A program made the translations under genes and the position numbers. Shown here one piece after another: positions 33,026 through 42,032 of a stretch of 64,000 bases of DNA (its first letter is position 1; every line of letters starts with the position of its first letter). Below the pieces are notes generated by a model that was not told the origin of the DNA, searched no databases, and was given only the letters and a program-made list of their open reading frames with translations. Origin of the DNA: Streptomonospora sp. PA3 (GTDB taxonomy: Bacteria; Actinomycetota; Actinomycetes; Streptosporangiales; Streptosporangiaceae); contig NZ_VTZW01000003.1 of the NCBI RefSeq assembly GCF_009728995.1, forward strand, positions 62,001 to 126,000, written 5' to 3'.

Positions 33026-34171
33026 ATGACGTTCGACGGTTTCGAGACACTGGCCATCCACGCAGGCCAGGAGGCCGACGCCGAGACCGGCGCGGTCGTG
33101 GTCCCCATCTACCAGACGAGCACCTACGCACAGGACGGCGTCGGCGGGCTGCGCAGCGGCTATGAGTACTCGCGCACCGCCAACCCCACACGTGCCGCTC
33201 TGGAGGAGTGCCTGGCGGCGCTGGAGTCGGGCATCCGCGGGCTGGCCTTCGCCTCGGGGATGGCCGCCGAGGACACCCTGCTGCGCACGGTGGCCAAGCC
33301 CGGCGACCACGTGATCATCCCGGCCGACGCCTACGGGGGCACGTTCCGGCTGTTCTCCAAAGTGCTGGAGCGCTGGGGTGTGGAGTGGGAGGCCGTCGCC
33401 CAGTCCGACACCGATGCGGTGCGCCGCGCCGTGCGCCCCGAGACGGTGGCGATCTGGGCCGAGACGCCCACCAACCCGCTGCTGACCATCAGCGACATCG
33501 AGGCGCTCGCGGCAGTGGCCCACGACAGCGGGGCGCTGCTCGTGGTCGACAACACCTTCGCCTCGCCCTACCTGCAGCGCCCGCTCACGCTGGGCGCCGA
33601 CGTGGTGGTGCATTCCACCACCAAGTACCTGGGCGGGCACTCCGACGTGGTCGGCGGCGCCCTGGTCGTCTCCGACCCCGAACTCGGCCACCGGCTGGCC
33701 TTCCACCAGAACACCATGGGCGCGGTCGCCGGGCCGTTCGACGCGTGGCTGACCCTGCGCGGCGCCAAGACGCTGGGCGTGCGGATGGACCGGCACTGCG
33801 CCAACGCCGAACGGGTCGTGGACGCGCTCCAGCGCCACCCGGCCGTGGGCGAGGTGTACTACCCGGGCCTGCCCGAGCACGCCGGCCACAAGACCGCCGA
33901 GCGGCAGATGCGGGCGTTCGGCGGGATGGTGTCCTTCCGCGCGCGCGGCGGGGAGGAGGCGGCGCTGAAGGTGTGCGAGCGGACGCGGGTGTTCACCCTG
34001 GGCGAGTCGCTGGGCGGCGTGGAGTCGCTGATCGAGCATCCGGGTCGGATGACCCACGCCTCGGCCGCCGGTTCGCCGCTGGAGGTCCCCGCAGACCTGG
34101 TCCGCCTGTCGGTGGGCATCGAGTCCGCCGACGACCTGGTGGCCGACCTGGTCAACGCCTTGGAGGAGTGA
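33026..34171 (+). CDS. metB: Cystathionine gamma-synthase
   Basis: This 381-residue PLP enzyme of the Cys/Met metabolism family condenses an O-acyl-homoserine with cysteine to cystathionine. It has the SGYEYSRTANPTR substrate and cofactor loop, the PLP lysine in VVHSTTKYLGGHSD (near residue 195), and SLGGVESLIEHPGRMTHAS near the C-terminus, as in MetB and CGL. MetB is preferred over a lyase on length and pattern, but the two overlap. A TAGTGT hexamer (33014-33019) lies six bases before the ATG at 33026, which suggests a leaderless transcript. Confidence 0.88.
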   Translation: MTFDGFETLAIHAGQEADAETGAVVVPIYQTSTYAQDGVGGLRSGYEYSRTANPTRAALEECLAALESGIRGLAFASGMAAEDTLLRTVAKPGDHVIIPADAYGGTFRLFSKVLERWGVEWEAVAQSDTDAVRRAVRPETVAIWAETPTNPLLTISDIEALAAVAHDSGALLVVDNTFASPYLQRPLTLGADVVVHSTTKYLGGHSDVVGGALVVSDPELGHRLAFHQNTMGAVAGPFDAWLTLRGAKTLGVRMDRHCANAERVVDALQRHPAVGEVYYPGLPEHAGHKTAERQMRAFGGMVSFRARGGEEAALKVCERTRVFTLGESLGGVESLIEHPGRMTHASAAGSPLEVPADLVRLSVGIESADDLVADLVNALEE

Positions 34172-34235
34172 CGCCGCCGCGGGCGCGCGGGCGGCCGCCG
34201 AGCGCGGTCCCGCCCGCACGCCCGCAGGCCGGGCG

Positions 34236-34676
34236 TCAGGCCGCGCGGACGGCGGCGTAGGCGGCCAACCGTGCGTCGAGTCCGTCGCCGTAGTCGTGGA
34301 AGGAGCGGTACCGGGGGCGCTCGGCCGCTCCTGCCGGCTGGCCGGCCAGGACGCCGCGCACGGTTGCGGCGACCTCGGCGGGGTCGGGCAGCAGGCCGCC
34401 GGGCAGGTACCGCGTGGCCTCCAGCGGGGTCCAGCCCTCCGCGTCCAGCGGACCGCAGCGCCAGCCGCTCTCCTCGTCCCACACGAAGCGCAGCCGACCG
34501 CCGTCATGGCCGCGGACGATGACAGTGGCGTCCCGGGGATCCATCGGATCGTTCCAATGGTCGAGCACGGTGACGCCCTCCGCTGCCAGCCGCAGGGCGA
34601 CGGCGTCCACGTAGGGCTCGGGGAGCCTGACCCACTGGGGCGAGTACGGGATTGGGAGAGGGCCGTTGTCGGTCAC
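34236..34676 (-). CDS. DUF6292-family protein
   Basis: This 146-residue protein matches the style of the actinobacterial DUF6292 family: YVDAVALRLAAEGVTVLDHWNDPMDPRDATV, then RFVWDEESGWRCGPLD and RYLPGGLLPDPAEVAATV. The function is unknown. It has no signal peptide or TM helix. The GTG start at 34676 follows AGGACGC. Proteins of this kind occur near regulators and mobile-element genes in Streptomyces and relatives; here it is the first of a small accessory group with a GntR regulator. Confidence 0.65.
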   Translation of the reverse strand: MTDNGPLPIPYSPQWVRLPEPYVDAVALRLAAEGVTVLDHWNDPMDPRDATVIVRGHDGGRLRFVWDEESGWRCGPLDAEGWTPLEATRYLPGGLLPDPAEVAATVRGVLAGQPAGAAERPRYRSFHDYGDGLDARLAAYAAVRAA

Positions 34677-34986
34677 GGCGCGTCCTATCTATCTGAGTGA
34701 AGTAGTGCGGAGCGGCTGCGAGCCGGAGTCGTCCGGCGACGCGGGCCCGCTGCGCAGGCACCCGCGCGAGCGGACCGCATTGGTGGAAAGCTACGGGTTC
34801 GGCGTGTCGGATCCGTGTATCGCGGGCGGTGTGTCGCCGAGCCCGCCCCTGGTCGGGGCCTGGTCGCGCGGCCGGGTCCGGGTGCCGGCGCGCTGGTGGG
34901 AACATACGACCGCGCGCCCGGGGTGACCGGGCACGCGATCCGTCCGCGGACTGCGCGGACTGCGATCTTCGGTTGTCTAGGGGAGG
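34677..34986. other. Intergenic region upstream of the DUF6292 gene
   Basis: These 310 bases between two leftward genes carry no supported reading frame. Close to the DUF6292 start, read leftward, a GATAGATAGG stretch might include a -10 box and ribosome site. Nothing else is visible. Confidence 0.35.
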
Positions 34987-35280
34987 TTAGACCAGGGCGC
35001 CCGTCCGGCCGAACGCGGAGCCGTCCTCTTTCTCATCTCCGCCTTCGGTCGCGTCCTCGTCGTCGCCCTCCGCCGCCGAGCCGTCGGGCACGAAGCGGAG
35101 CCCGGTAAAAGTCCGGCCCGCGCCCGAGAAGGTGCGGTCGGTTCCGCGGCCGTTGCGCAGAGCGCGGTAGTGCCCGCGGTCGTTCCGCTTGATGCCGATG
35201 GTGGCGGCCACCAGCATCCCCAGCAGGATGCTGAAGAACGCCACCAGGAGCAGCACGATCATCCCGATTGCCAGGTTCAT
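34987..35280 (-). CDS. Small single-TM membrane protein
   Basis: This 97-residue protein has one strong TM helix at about residues 4-30 (AIGMIVLLLVAFFSILLGMLVAATIGI) followed by a basic stretch and a charged, Asp/Glu-rich tail. This topology puts the tail in the cytoplasm. The ATG at 35280 is preceded by an excellent GAGGAGGGG. The longer frame from 35370 lacks a start signal. The function is unknown. It is divergent from the GntR gene and probably shares its operators, so it may be a target of that regulator. Confidence 0.65.
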   Translation of the reverse strand: MNLAIGMIVLLLVAFFSILLGMLVAATIGIKRNDRGHYRALRNGRGTDRTFSGAGRTFTGLRFVPDGSAAEGDDEDATEGGDEKEDGSAFGRTGALV

Positions 35281-35369
35281 AGCGTTTCCCCTCCTCTCGT
35301 CGCGCACGGTGCGCCCGTCCTGCGCTCCGTGCGGTTCCCGGCGGGGTGCCCGGGAGAGGAATGAACCCA

Positions 35370-35382
35370 AATCATTGGACCC
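35370..35382. promoter_or_regulatory. Operator-like site 1 (AATCATTGGA)
   Basis: AATCATTGGACCC is repeated with one change at 35493-35505. The site lies in the shared upstream region of the small membrane protein (leftward) and the GntR gene (rightward), about 90 bases from the former's start. It is likely one of two GntR binding sites. Confidence 0.45.
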
Positions 35383-35489
35383 GTCGATCAGTGCTTGTCA
35401 GACTTCTTTGTCTCCTGTTCAGCTTCATTAGATTCATTCCTACAATTACGAGGATGCGGTCTGGCGGAGGGTGAGTCAAGGCTTCTGGG

Positions 35490-35512
35490 TAGAATCATTG
35501 GAACCAATTGCC
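35490..35512 (+). promoter_or_regulatory. GntR promoter -10 overlapped by operator-like site 2
   Basis: TAGAAT at 35490-35495 is a good actinobacterial -10. It is overlapped by AATCATTGGAACC (35493-35505), the second copy of the repeat at 35370. ATTGG and CCAAT also form a small inverted repeat here around AA. A protein bound at this place would block transcription start, which suggests autorepression of the GntR gene. Confidence 0.5.
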
Positions 35513-35534
35513 CGACCCGAGAGGCGAAGAGGCG

Positions 35535-36332
35535 ATGGAGCCCCGGCACATCGAGATCGCTCAGGACCTCATGGAGGAGATCGACCAGGGGCGCTACGCC
35601 CCCGGTGACTCCCTGCCGACCGAGGACCAGCTGATCCAGACCTACCGCACCTCGCGCAACACGGTGCGGCGGGCTCTGCAGGAACTGTCCAACCGCGGGC
35701 GCATCAACACCAAGCAGGGCAGCGGCAGTACGGTGCGGCAGTACCGCCCCACCGTCCACCTCGCCTCACCGCTTCAGGGCCAGTCCGACGACGAGCGCTA
35801 CGACAACTACCTGGAGCGCATGCGCCGCGAGCAGGGGGTCGCGCCGCGCGAGGAGCTGATGGTCGGCCGCGAGGCGGCCACGGGCACGCTGGCCCACCTG
35901 CTCGACCTCGACCCCTCCGAGGCCCGGGGCTTCGTCGTCATCCGCCGCTGCGACCGCTTTGTCGGGCCGCGGCTGTGGGAGCGGCAGGAGTCCTACTACC
36001 CCGACTACATCGCCGAGGGCACCGACCTGGACCGCCCCGCCAACATCCCCGAGGGCACCAAGAAGCTGCTCGCCGACCTCGGCTACCCGCAGACCGGGTC
36101 CTGGGACGTCGTCGGCGCCAAGATGCCCTCGCTCAAGGAGTCCTCCCGGTTCGCCCTGGGGCCGGGCGTGCCCCTGCTCGTCCACGAGCGCGTGGCCTAC
36201 TCCAACACCACGCCGATCCGGTTCACGCGCACCTACCTGCCGGCCGACCGCCACCAGCTGCTCTACGCCGAAGGCGCGATCGCGCCGGAACTGCTGCAGA
36301 TGGCCACCGACGTCAACGTCTACGACCGCTGA
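35535..36332 (+). CDS. GntR-family regulator with UTRA domain
   Basis: This is a 265-residue HutC-type regulator. The winged HTH is at about residues 1-70 (HIEIAQDLMEEIDQGRYAPGDSLPTEDQLIQTYRTSRNTVRRALQEL, here split by the wing GRINTKQGSG). The UTRA effector domain is at about 95-260, with the usual RCDRF... and late PADRHQLL patterns. The ATG at 35535 follows GAGGCGAAGAGG. It probably represses itself and the divergent membrane protein gene through the AATCATTGGA sites. The effector is unknown. Confidence 0.82.
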   Translation: MEPRHIEIAQDLMEEIDQGRYAPGDSLPTEDQLIQTYRTSRNTVRRALQELSNRGRINTKQGSGSTVRQYRPTVHLASPLQGQSDDERYDNYLERMRREQGVAPREELMVGREAATGTLAHLLDLDPSEARGFVVIRRCDRFVGPRLWERQESYYPDYIAEGTDLDRPANIPEGTKKLLADLGYPQTGSWDVVGAKMPSLKESSRFALGPGVPLLVHERVAYSNTTPIRFTRTYLPADRHQLLYAEGAIAPELLQMATDVNVYDR

Positions 36333-36526
36333 GGCCCTCGACCGCCGTCACGACCGCAGTCCTCCCGCGCCGAAGGGGGTGAGACCAGCTCCGACCGCTA
36401 ACCGCACAGCCGGCGGAACGCCACCCGCACAGCCGTGACCGCATCCGGACGCCGGGCGCACCGGCGCACCCGAGCGGGTACCGGTAAGAGAAGAGTGCGG
36501 GCGACGGTCGGTCATGCGCCTTCGCG

Positions 36527-36560
36527 AAAAGGGTATAGGTCTACCGATTACGACCCTTTT
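36527..36560. promoter_or_regulatory. Inverted repeat upstream of the UTRA-only gene
   Basis: AAAAGGGT (36527-36534) and ACCCTTTT (36553-36560) are perfect 8-base arms around 18 bases. The middle contains TAGGTCTACC, close to the GT-TA-AC style of HutC-type GntR operators. The right arm ends about 15 bases before the start codon, and TATAGG inside could serve as a -10. A GntR-type protein is the likely binder. Confidence 0.5.
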
Positions 36561-36575
36561 GCGAGAGGTGTACCT

Positions 36576-37136
36576 GTGAACGAGGGATCCCCCAGTTTCC
36601 ACTATCCGGCCAGCCGGGAGCGGGTACGCGACGCCGCCGGCGACCACGACGCGTTCGACCAGTTCGTCGTGGACTCCGGTCGGCGGCCGAGCAAGGAACT
36701 CCAGGTCGAGCGGACGAACCAGGCGCCGCCGCCCGTGGCTTCCCGGTTGGGGGCCTCCGCGGCACTGATCAGGCGTGCGGTGCGCGCCGTCGACGGGCAC
36801 ACCGTCGCGCTTGAGACCTCCTACTACCCCGCCGATCTGGCGGCGGGCACCGAGTTGGAGGGCCCCGCCGACATCTCCGCGGGCACGATCCAGGTCCTGG
36901 CCGCAAACGGCCACGTGCAGAGCGGATACCGCGACGAGGTCGCGGCCCACGCGACCGCTCCCGACGAGGCGGCGGCACTCGGCGTCGAGGCCGGAACGCC
37001 TGCGCTGCGCACCCTGCGGACGGTGTGGTCCCAACAGCGGGTGCTGCGGGTGACCGAGACGGTGACACCCCTGGGGGCCGGCATGGTCCTGTGGTTCGAG
37101 ACCGGGGCGCCCGCTCCCGCGGCCGCACAGGGCTGA
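36576..37136 (+). CDS. UTRA-domain protein lacking a DNA-binding domain
   Basis: This 186-residue protein contains a UTRA effector-binding domain (about 50-175, ALIRRAVRAVDGHTVALETSYYPADLAAGTELEGP to VLRVTETVTPLG) but no winged helix. I chose GTG 36576 because AGAGGTG lies upstream; the longer frame from 36435 contains a repeat-rich regulatory region and no HTH motif. It sits just after a complete GntR/UTRA gene and may form mixed dimers with it, or act as a free ligand-binding protein. It could also be a truncated regulator. The intact start and codon use favour a real gene. Confidence 0.65.
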   Translation: MNEGSPSFHYPASRERVRDAAGDHDAFDQFVVDSGRRPSKELQVERTNQAPPPVASRLGASAALIRRAVRAVDGHTVALETSYYPADLAAGTELEGPADISAGTIQVLAANGHVQSGYRDEVAAHATAPDEAAALGVEAGTPALRTLRTVWSQQRVLRVTETVTPLGAGMVLWFETGAPAPAAAQG

Positions 37137-37170
37137 ATCCGGGCACCGCCCGGCGGCCGCGCCGGCGCGC

Positions 37171-39123
37171 CTACCCCGCCCGGCGGCGGCGGGAGAGGAA
37201 GTCGCGGACGACGTAGCCGCCCAGCCGGTCGGCGTCGGGGCGGACGACCCGGCCCCCGTTGCGGCGGGCCACCTCGTCGACGAAGCGCTCCAGCCGGGGG
37301 TCGTCGGCCAGCAGGAACACGTTGAGGTTGGCGCCGCGGCGGGTCATGCGGTCGACCTCGGCTAGGGTGGCGGCGGTGGTCTCGGGCGACGGCGGCCAGG
37401 CGAAGGCCGCCGACCCGTCGCGCTGCAGGTGCGCGGTGGGCTCGCCGTCGGTCACCACCAGCACGATCGGCTCGAAGTCGGAGTGCCGATCCAGATGCCG
37501 CCCCGCCAGCAGCAGCGCGTGCTGCAGGTTGGTGCCCTGCACGGGCTCCCAGGACAGCTCGGCCAGCCCGTTGGGCGGCAGCTCGCGCGCATAGTCGCTG
37601 AACCCGATCACCTGCACGGCGTCCTGGGGAAACCGCGTGGTCACCAGCGAGTGCAGCGCCATCGCGGTCTGCTTGGCGCTGCTCCACAGGTCGCGCAGGG
37701 CCATGGAGTAGGACAGGTCGACCAGCAGGCACACCGCGGCGGCGTCGCGGCGCTCGGTCTCGGCGACCTCGAAGTCCTCCGGGTGCATCCGGATCGGGCG
37801 GCCGGTGCGCGCACCGCCGCGGCCGATCGCGTTGCGCAGCGTGCGCACCACGTCCAGCGGCTCCTCGTCGCCGAACTCCCAGGCGCGTGTGGCGCCGGTG
37901 GCCTCGCCGGAGTGCCCGGCGGCGTCGTCGGCGTGCCCGCCCGGGCGCGGCGTGTTCGCGGCGAACACCTCGCGCAGCGCGGTCTCGCCCAGGCGGCGCA
38001 CCGCCTTGGGAGTCAGCCGGAGCCGGTTGCGCGAACCCTCGACATAGCCCTGCTCGCGCAGCTCGCGCTCGACCGCGCGCAGCCGGTCCAGATCGTCGAC
38101 CGCCCGGCGGCCAAGCGCGCGCCGCACCGCCTCCTCGTCGACGTCGTCCAGCCCCGCCCCGGCGTAGCCCTGGTTCAACGCGGTGTCGAGCTCGGCCAGG
38201 TCGGCAAGTTCCTGCAGAGCCGTGGTGGCGTCGCCCATGCCCAAGCCCTGCTCGCCCTCCATCCGCTCGCCGCCGCTCCAGTCGAGGTCGGGGCGGCGGG
38301 CGCGCAGCGCGCCGGAGAGCCGCTCCAGAGCCTGGCTCATCCCCGACCGGGCGTCGGCCTCGTCCATGAGGTCCTGCAGCTCGGCGCGCTGCTCCGGGCT
38401 GAGCGAATCCATCATGCGCTTGGCCGCCGCCGCGCGCCGGGCCAGGGAGTCGACCAGCTCCTCGAGGTTCCGCGGCCGGGGCTCGTCGGGGAACATGTCG
38501 CCGTAGGCGTCCATGAAGCGGTCGAAGTCGGCCTGGGTGTGCTCGCCCCGCTCGTCGGCCTCCAGCATCCCGTTGAGCGCGTCGACCATCTCGCGGACCC
38601 GCTGCATGTCCTCGGGCGTGCTGCCGGCCAGCGCATCCTTCATCCCCTGGAAACGCGTGTCCAGCACCTCGCGCCGCAGCAGGTCGCGCAGCTCCTCGAA
38701 GCTCTGCGCGGCGGCTGGGGAGCGCCACCGGTAGTCGGCCAGCCGGCGCACCGCCGCCGAGGTGTCCTCGGGCAGGGAGTCTAGCTCGGCCTCGCGCATC
38801 CGCGCGTCGTCGGAGGGGTCGGGGAACAGCTCGGCGCGCTCCTGGCCCAGCGCGCGGTCCAGCAGCGCGCGGGCCTCCTCCAGCGTGCCGTCCAGGCGGC
38901 CGCGCGAGCGCACCTGCTCGCGGCGCCGGCGCACGTCGCGCAGCAGGTCGTCCAGCCCGCGCACGCCCTGGGTGCCGCGCCGCAGCAGATCGCGCAGCGC
39001 GCGCATCGGATCGGCGCCGGCCATGATGTCGCGGCCGAGTTCGTCGACCGCGGAGCGCACGTCGTAGGGCGGGGCGAGCGGGTCGGGCCCGTCGTCGTAC
39101 TCGCCGTAGCGGAAGCGGTTCAC
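37171..39123 (-). CDS. VWA-domain protein, partner of the MoxR-like ATPase
   Basis: This 650-residue protein has a C-terminal von Willebrand A domain (about 460-640). Its MIDAS motif is DLSYSM, and later motifs include GTNLQHAL and VVTDGEPTAH. The N-terminal 400 residues are charged and helical with no named domain (RFQGMKDALAGS, LSPEQRAELQDLMDEA). Genes of this kind sit next to MoxR/BchI-type ATPases, as here (stop of the ATPase gene 36 bases downstream of it in the leftward order), and the pair is thought to remodel metal-dependent or membrane complexes. The target is unknown. Confidence 0.82.
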   Translation of the reverse strand: MNRFRYGEYDDGPDPLAPPYDVRSAVDELGRDIMAGADPMRALRDLLRRGTQGVRGLDDLLRDVRRRREQVRSRGRLDGTLEEARALLDRALGQERAELFPDPSDDARMREAELDSLPEDTSAAVRRLADYRWRSPAAAQSFEELRDLLRREVLDTRFQGMKDALAGSTPEDMQRVREMVDALNGMLEADERGEHTQADFDRFMDAYGDMFPDEPRPRNLEELVDSLARRAAAAKRMMDSLSPEQRAELQDLMDEADARSGMSQALERLSGALRARRPDLDWSGGERMEGEQGLGMGDATTALQELADLAELDTALNQGYAGAGLDDVDEEAVRRALGRRAVDDLDRLRAVERELREQGYVEGSRNRLRLTPKAVRRLGETALREVFAANTPRPGGHADDAAGHSGEATGATRAWEFGDEEPLDVVRTLRNAIGRGGARTGRPIRMHPEDFEVAETERRDAAAVCLLVDLSYSMALRDLWSSAKQTAMALHSLVTTRFPQDAVQVIGFSDYARELPPNGLAELSWEPVQGTNLQHALLLAGRHLDRHSDFEPIVLVVTDGEPTAHLQRDGSAAFAWPPSPETTAATLAEVDRMTRRGANLNVFLLADDPRLERFVDEVARRNGGRVVRPDADRLGGYVVRDFLSRRRRAG

Positions 39124-39159
39124 AGGTGTCTCTCCCCTCCGGCGGCGGCTCAGGCCGGG

Positions 39160-40638
39160 TCAGGTCCGGTAGACGGTGCGATCGCGCACGGTGTCCTTGG
39201 ACAGCCGCCGGTTCAGGTACAGCCCCTCAAGCGCGAACTCCACCGCCGAGGCCGCGAAACCGGGTGTCTCGCCGGTGTCCTCCTCCGGCGAGAGCCGCGC
39301 GATGAGATCGGCCAGGCCGGGCAGCGGACCCACGCCGCGCAGCAGTTCGGCGCCGCTGACCAGCTCGCCGGACTCCACGGTCTGGCCGTCGGCGAACAGT
39401 TCGGTGAGCGCGGACAGGTCGGCGCCGCCCAGCGTGCGGCGGAAGGTCTCGGCGGTGGCCCGGCGCAGCAGGTGGGCCAGCACCTCGCTTTCGCGGCCCT
39501 CCTCGCCGACCTCGAACTCGACCTTGCCCTGCAGCGTCTCGACGATCGGCGGCAGGTCGCAGACCCGCGCCACCGGGCTGTCCTCACCGGTGAGCGCGGC
39601 GCGGCGGCGTGCCGAGGCGGCGACCGTCTCGACCCCGGCGATCGCGAAGCGCGCCGAGACCCCGGAGCGGTCGTCCACCGAGGAGGAGTCGCGCACCAGG
39701 CGGGTGAACCGGGCGACGATCTCGACCAGGTGCCGGGGCACCACCACGCCCGGCACCGGGTCGGCCTCCTGGAGCACCAGCGCGACCTCCTCGTCGAGGT
39801 CGAGCGGGTAGTGGGTGCGCACCTCGGCGCCGAACCGGTCCTTGAGCGGGGTGATGATGCGGCCGCGGTTGGTGTAGTCCTCGGGGTTGGCGCTGGCCAC
39901 CAGCAGCACGTCCAGCGGCAGGCGCAGCGCGTACCCGCGGATCTGGATGTCGCGCTCCTCCAGCACGTTCAGCAGCGCCACCTGAATGCGCGCGGCCAGG
40001 TCGGGCAGCTCGTTCAGGCAGAACACGCCGCGGTTGGAGCGCGGCACGAGTCCGTAGTGCACGGTCTCGGGGTCGCCGAGGCTGCGGCCCTCGGCCAGCT
40101 TGATCGGGTCGATGTCGCCGATGAGGTCGCCCACGGCGGTGTCGGGTGTGGCCAGCTTCTCGCCGTAGCGGTCGTCGCGGTGCCACCACGCCACGGGCAG
40201 GTCGTCACCGGCCTCGGCGGCCAGCGCCCGGCAGCGGGAGCACACCGGCTCGTAGGGGTGGTCGTTGACGGGGCAGCCCTGCACGACCGGCGTCCACTCG
40301 TCCAGCAGCGCCGAGATCGTGCGGATCAGCCGGGTCTTGCCCTGGCCGCGCTCGCCGAGCAGGACCAGGTCGTGGCCGGCGAGCAGGGCGCGCTCGACCT
40401 GGGGCAGCACGGTCTCGTCGAAGCCGACGATGCCGGGGAAGCGGTCCTCGCCGGCGCGCATGCGCGCGAGCAGGTTGTCGCGCACCTCGTGCTTGACCGG
40501 GCGGTAGGCGTGCCCGGAGGCCCGCAGTGCGCCGAGCGTCGAAGGCAGACCACTCGGAACGTCTCGACCGGGGGCGGTGGCGGGTCGGCGTGCGGACGGG
40601 TCGTCGGGACCGGTGCGGCCAGTATTCGCGGCAGACAC
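39160..40638 (-). CDS. MoxR/magnesium-chelatase-like AAA+ ATPase
   Basis: This ATPase of about 492 residues has Walker A LLGERGQGKTRLIRT, Walker B GVFCLNELPDL, sensor-1 LLVASANPEDYTNRGRII and a helical lid; the Asn before the Glu in the Walker B replaces the usual Asp. A four-Cys/His insert (GCPVNDHPYEPVCSRCRAL) after Walker A could bind zinc. I chose GTG 40638, because a leftward TAGACT (complement of 40646-40651) is seven bases upstream and suggests a leaderless transcript; ATG 40680 is an alternative. It is upstream of the VWA gene in the same operon. Confidence 0.82.
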   Translation of the reverse strand: MSAANTGRTGPDDPSARRPATAPGRDVPSGLPSTLGALRASGHAYRPVKHEVRDNLLARMRAGEDRFPGIVGFDETVLPQVERALLAGHDLVLLGERGQGKTRLIRTISALLDEWTPVVQGCPVNDHPYEPVCSRCRALAAEAGDDLPVAWWHRDDRYGEKLATPDTAVGDLIGDIDPIKLAEGRSLGDPETVHYGLVPRSNRGVFCLNELPDLAARIQVALLNVLEERDIQIRGYALRLPLDVLLVASANPEDYTNRGRIITPLKDRFGAEVRTHYPLDLDEEVALVLQEADPVPGVVVPRHLVEIVARFTRLVRDSSSVDDRSGVSARFAIAGVETVAASARRRAALTGEDSPVARVCDLPPIVETLQGKVEFEVGEEGRESEVLAHLLRRATAETFRRTLGGADLSALTELFADGQTVESGELVSGAELLRGVGPLPGLADLIARLSPEEDTGETPGFAASAVEFALEGLYLNRRLSKDTVRDRTVYRT

Positions 40639-40830
40639 AGGGTCGAGTCTATGCACCTGGGCCGCGTGCGCCAGTGGCATGAGACACATCAGCCGAGGGG
40701 GCCGGAGGGGCGCGGGAAGCACCACCACCGCTGCGGTGAAATACGGCGGGCGCTGTACGGGTTTGACCGCGTGTGGCTGGGAGTATGGTCCGGTTGGAGA
40801 AGTCGGGTCCGAGGAGCGAGGTGGCGGCCG

Positions 40831-42000
40831 ATGGCCAGGTTCGGTGACGCGTTGGCGACGGGCGCCGACCTTGTGAGCGCCGCCGAGCGAGCGGTGCAGG
40901 AGGCCACACGCGGCCTCGACGCCCCCGCCGACCTTTTGTGCTTCTTCGTCTGCGGCGCCGATCCCGACGAGGTCACGCTGGCGGGCGAGCGCGCCATGGC
41001 GCTGGCCGGCGGCGCGGTCACGCTCGGGTGCAGCGCGACGGGCGTGGTCGGCGGCGGCCGCGGCGTCGAGGAACAGGGCGCCGTGAGCGTGTGGGCGGCC
41101 CACCTGCCGTCCGTGACGGCGACGCCCTTCCGGCTCGACGTCATCCCCGAGGGCGACCACCTGGCCGTGGTGGGCATGCACGAGCCCGACTCCACCGACC
41201 GCGCCGCGCTGCTGCTGGCCAACCCCTACGAGTTCCCGGCCCAGTCGTTCGTGGCGCGCTCCACCGAGGCGCTGTCCGGGCTGCCCATCGTCGGTGGGCT
41301 CGCCGACGGCATGCGCGGCCAGGACTCGGTGCGGCTGTTCTGCGACGGCGAGGTCGCCGACGCGGGCGCCGTCGGCCTGATCCTGGGCGGGGACGGCGTG
41401 GCGGGCACGATGGTCAGCCAGGGGTGCAGGCCCATCGGCCGGCCCATGGCCGTCACCAAGTCCGAGGGCAACGTCATCCTGGAACTGGCCGGCGGCCCGG
41501 CCTACGAGCGGCTGGAGGCCCTGGTCAACTCGCTTCCGCCCGAGGAGCAGGACCTCGCGGCCGGCGGCCTGCACATCGGCATCGCCATGGACGAGTACGC
41601 CGACAGCCACGAACAGGGCGACTTCCTGGTGCGCTCGGTGGTCGGCGCCGACCCCGAGACCGGCGCGCTGACCATCGGCGAGATGGTCGAGGTCGGCCAG
41701 ACCGTGCGCTTCCAGGTCCGCGACCACGACAGCGCCTCCGCCGACCTGATCGAGCGCCTGCAGGCGTTCGGCGAGGAGACCGCGGGCCGCGCCTCGGCCG
41801 CGCTGCTGTTCTCCTGCAGCGGCCGCGGCTCGTCGATGTTCCCCACCTCCGACCACGACGTGCGGCTGGTGCAGCAGCAGCTCGGGATCGAAAGCGTCAG
41901 CGGCTTCTTCGCCGCGGGCGAGATCGGCCCGGTCGCCGGGCGCAACCACGTGCACGCCCTCACCGCCTGCGTGCTGGCCTTCGAGGCCGTCGAGGACTGA
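40831..42000 (+). CDS. FIST-domain sensory protein
   Basis: This 389-residue protein has an N-terminal FIST domain (about 1-215, LLCFFVCGADPDEVTLAGERAMALAGGAVTLGCSATGVVGGG) and a FIST_C domain (about 220-385, ending SVSGFFAAGEIGPVAGRNHVHALTACVLAFE). FIST domains are thought to bind small ligands, possibly amino acids, in signalling proteins. No HAMP, kinase or GGDEF domain is attached. The ATG at 40831 follows GAGGTGG. It is divergent from the AAA+ gene. Confidence 0.85.
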   Translation: MARFGDALATGADLVSAAERAVQEATRGLDAPADLLCFFVCGADPDEVTLAGERAMALAGGAVTLGCSATGVVGGGRGVEEQGAVSVWAAHLPSVTATPFRLDVIPEGDHLAVVGMHEPDSTDRAALLLANPYEFPAQSFVARSTEALSGLPIVGGLADGMRGQDSVRLFCDGEVADAGAVGLILGGDGVAGTMVSQGCRPIGRPMAVTKSEGNVILELAGGPAYERLEALVNSLPPEEQDLAAGGLHIGIAMDEYADSHEQGDFLVRSVVGADPETGALTIGEMVEVGQTVRFQVRDHDSASADLIERLQAFGEETAGRASAALLFSCSGRGSSMFPTSDHDVRLVQQQLGIESVSGFFAAGEIGPVAGRNHVHALTACVLAFEAVED

Positions 42001-42032
42001 TCGGCCCGGCCGCCGGCGCCGGGCGGTGCCGG

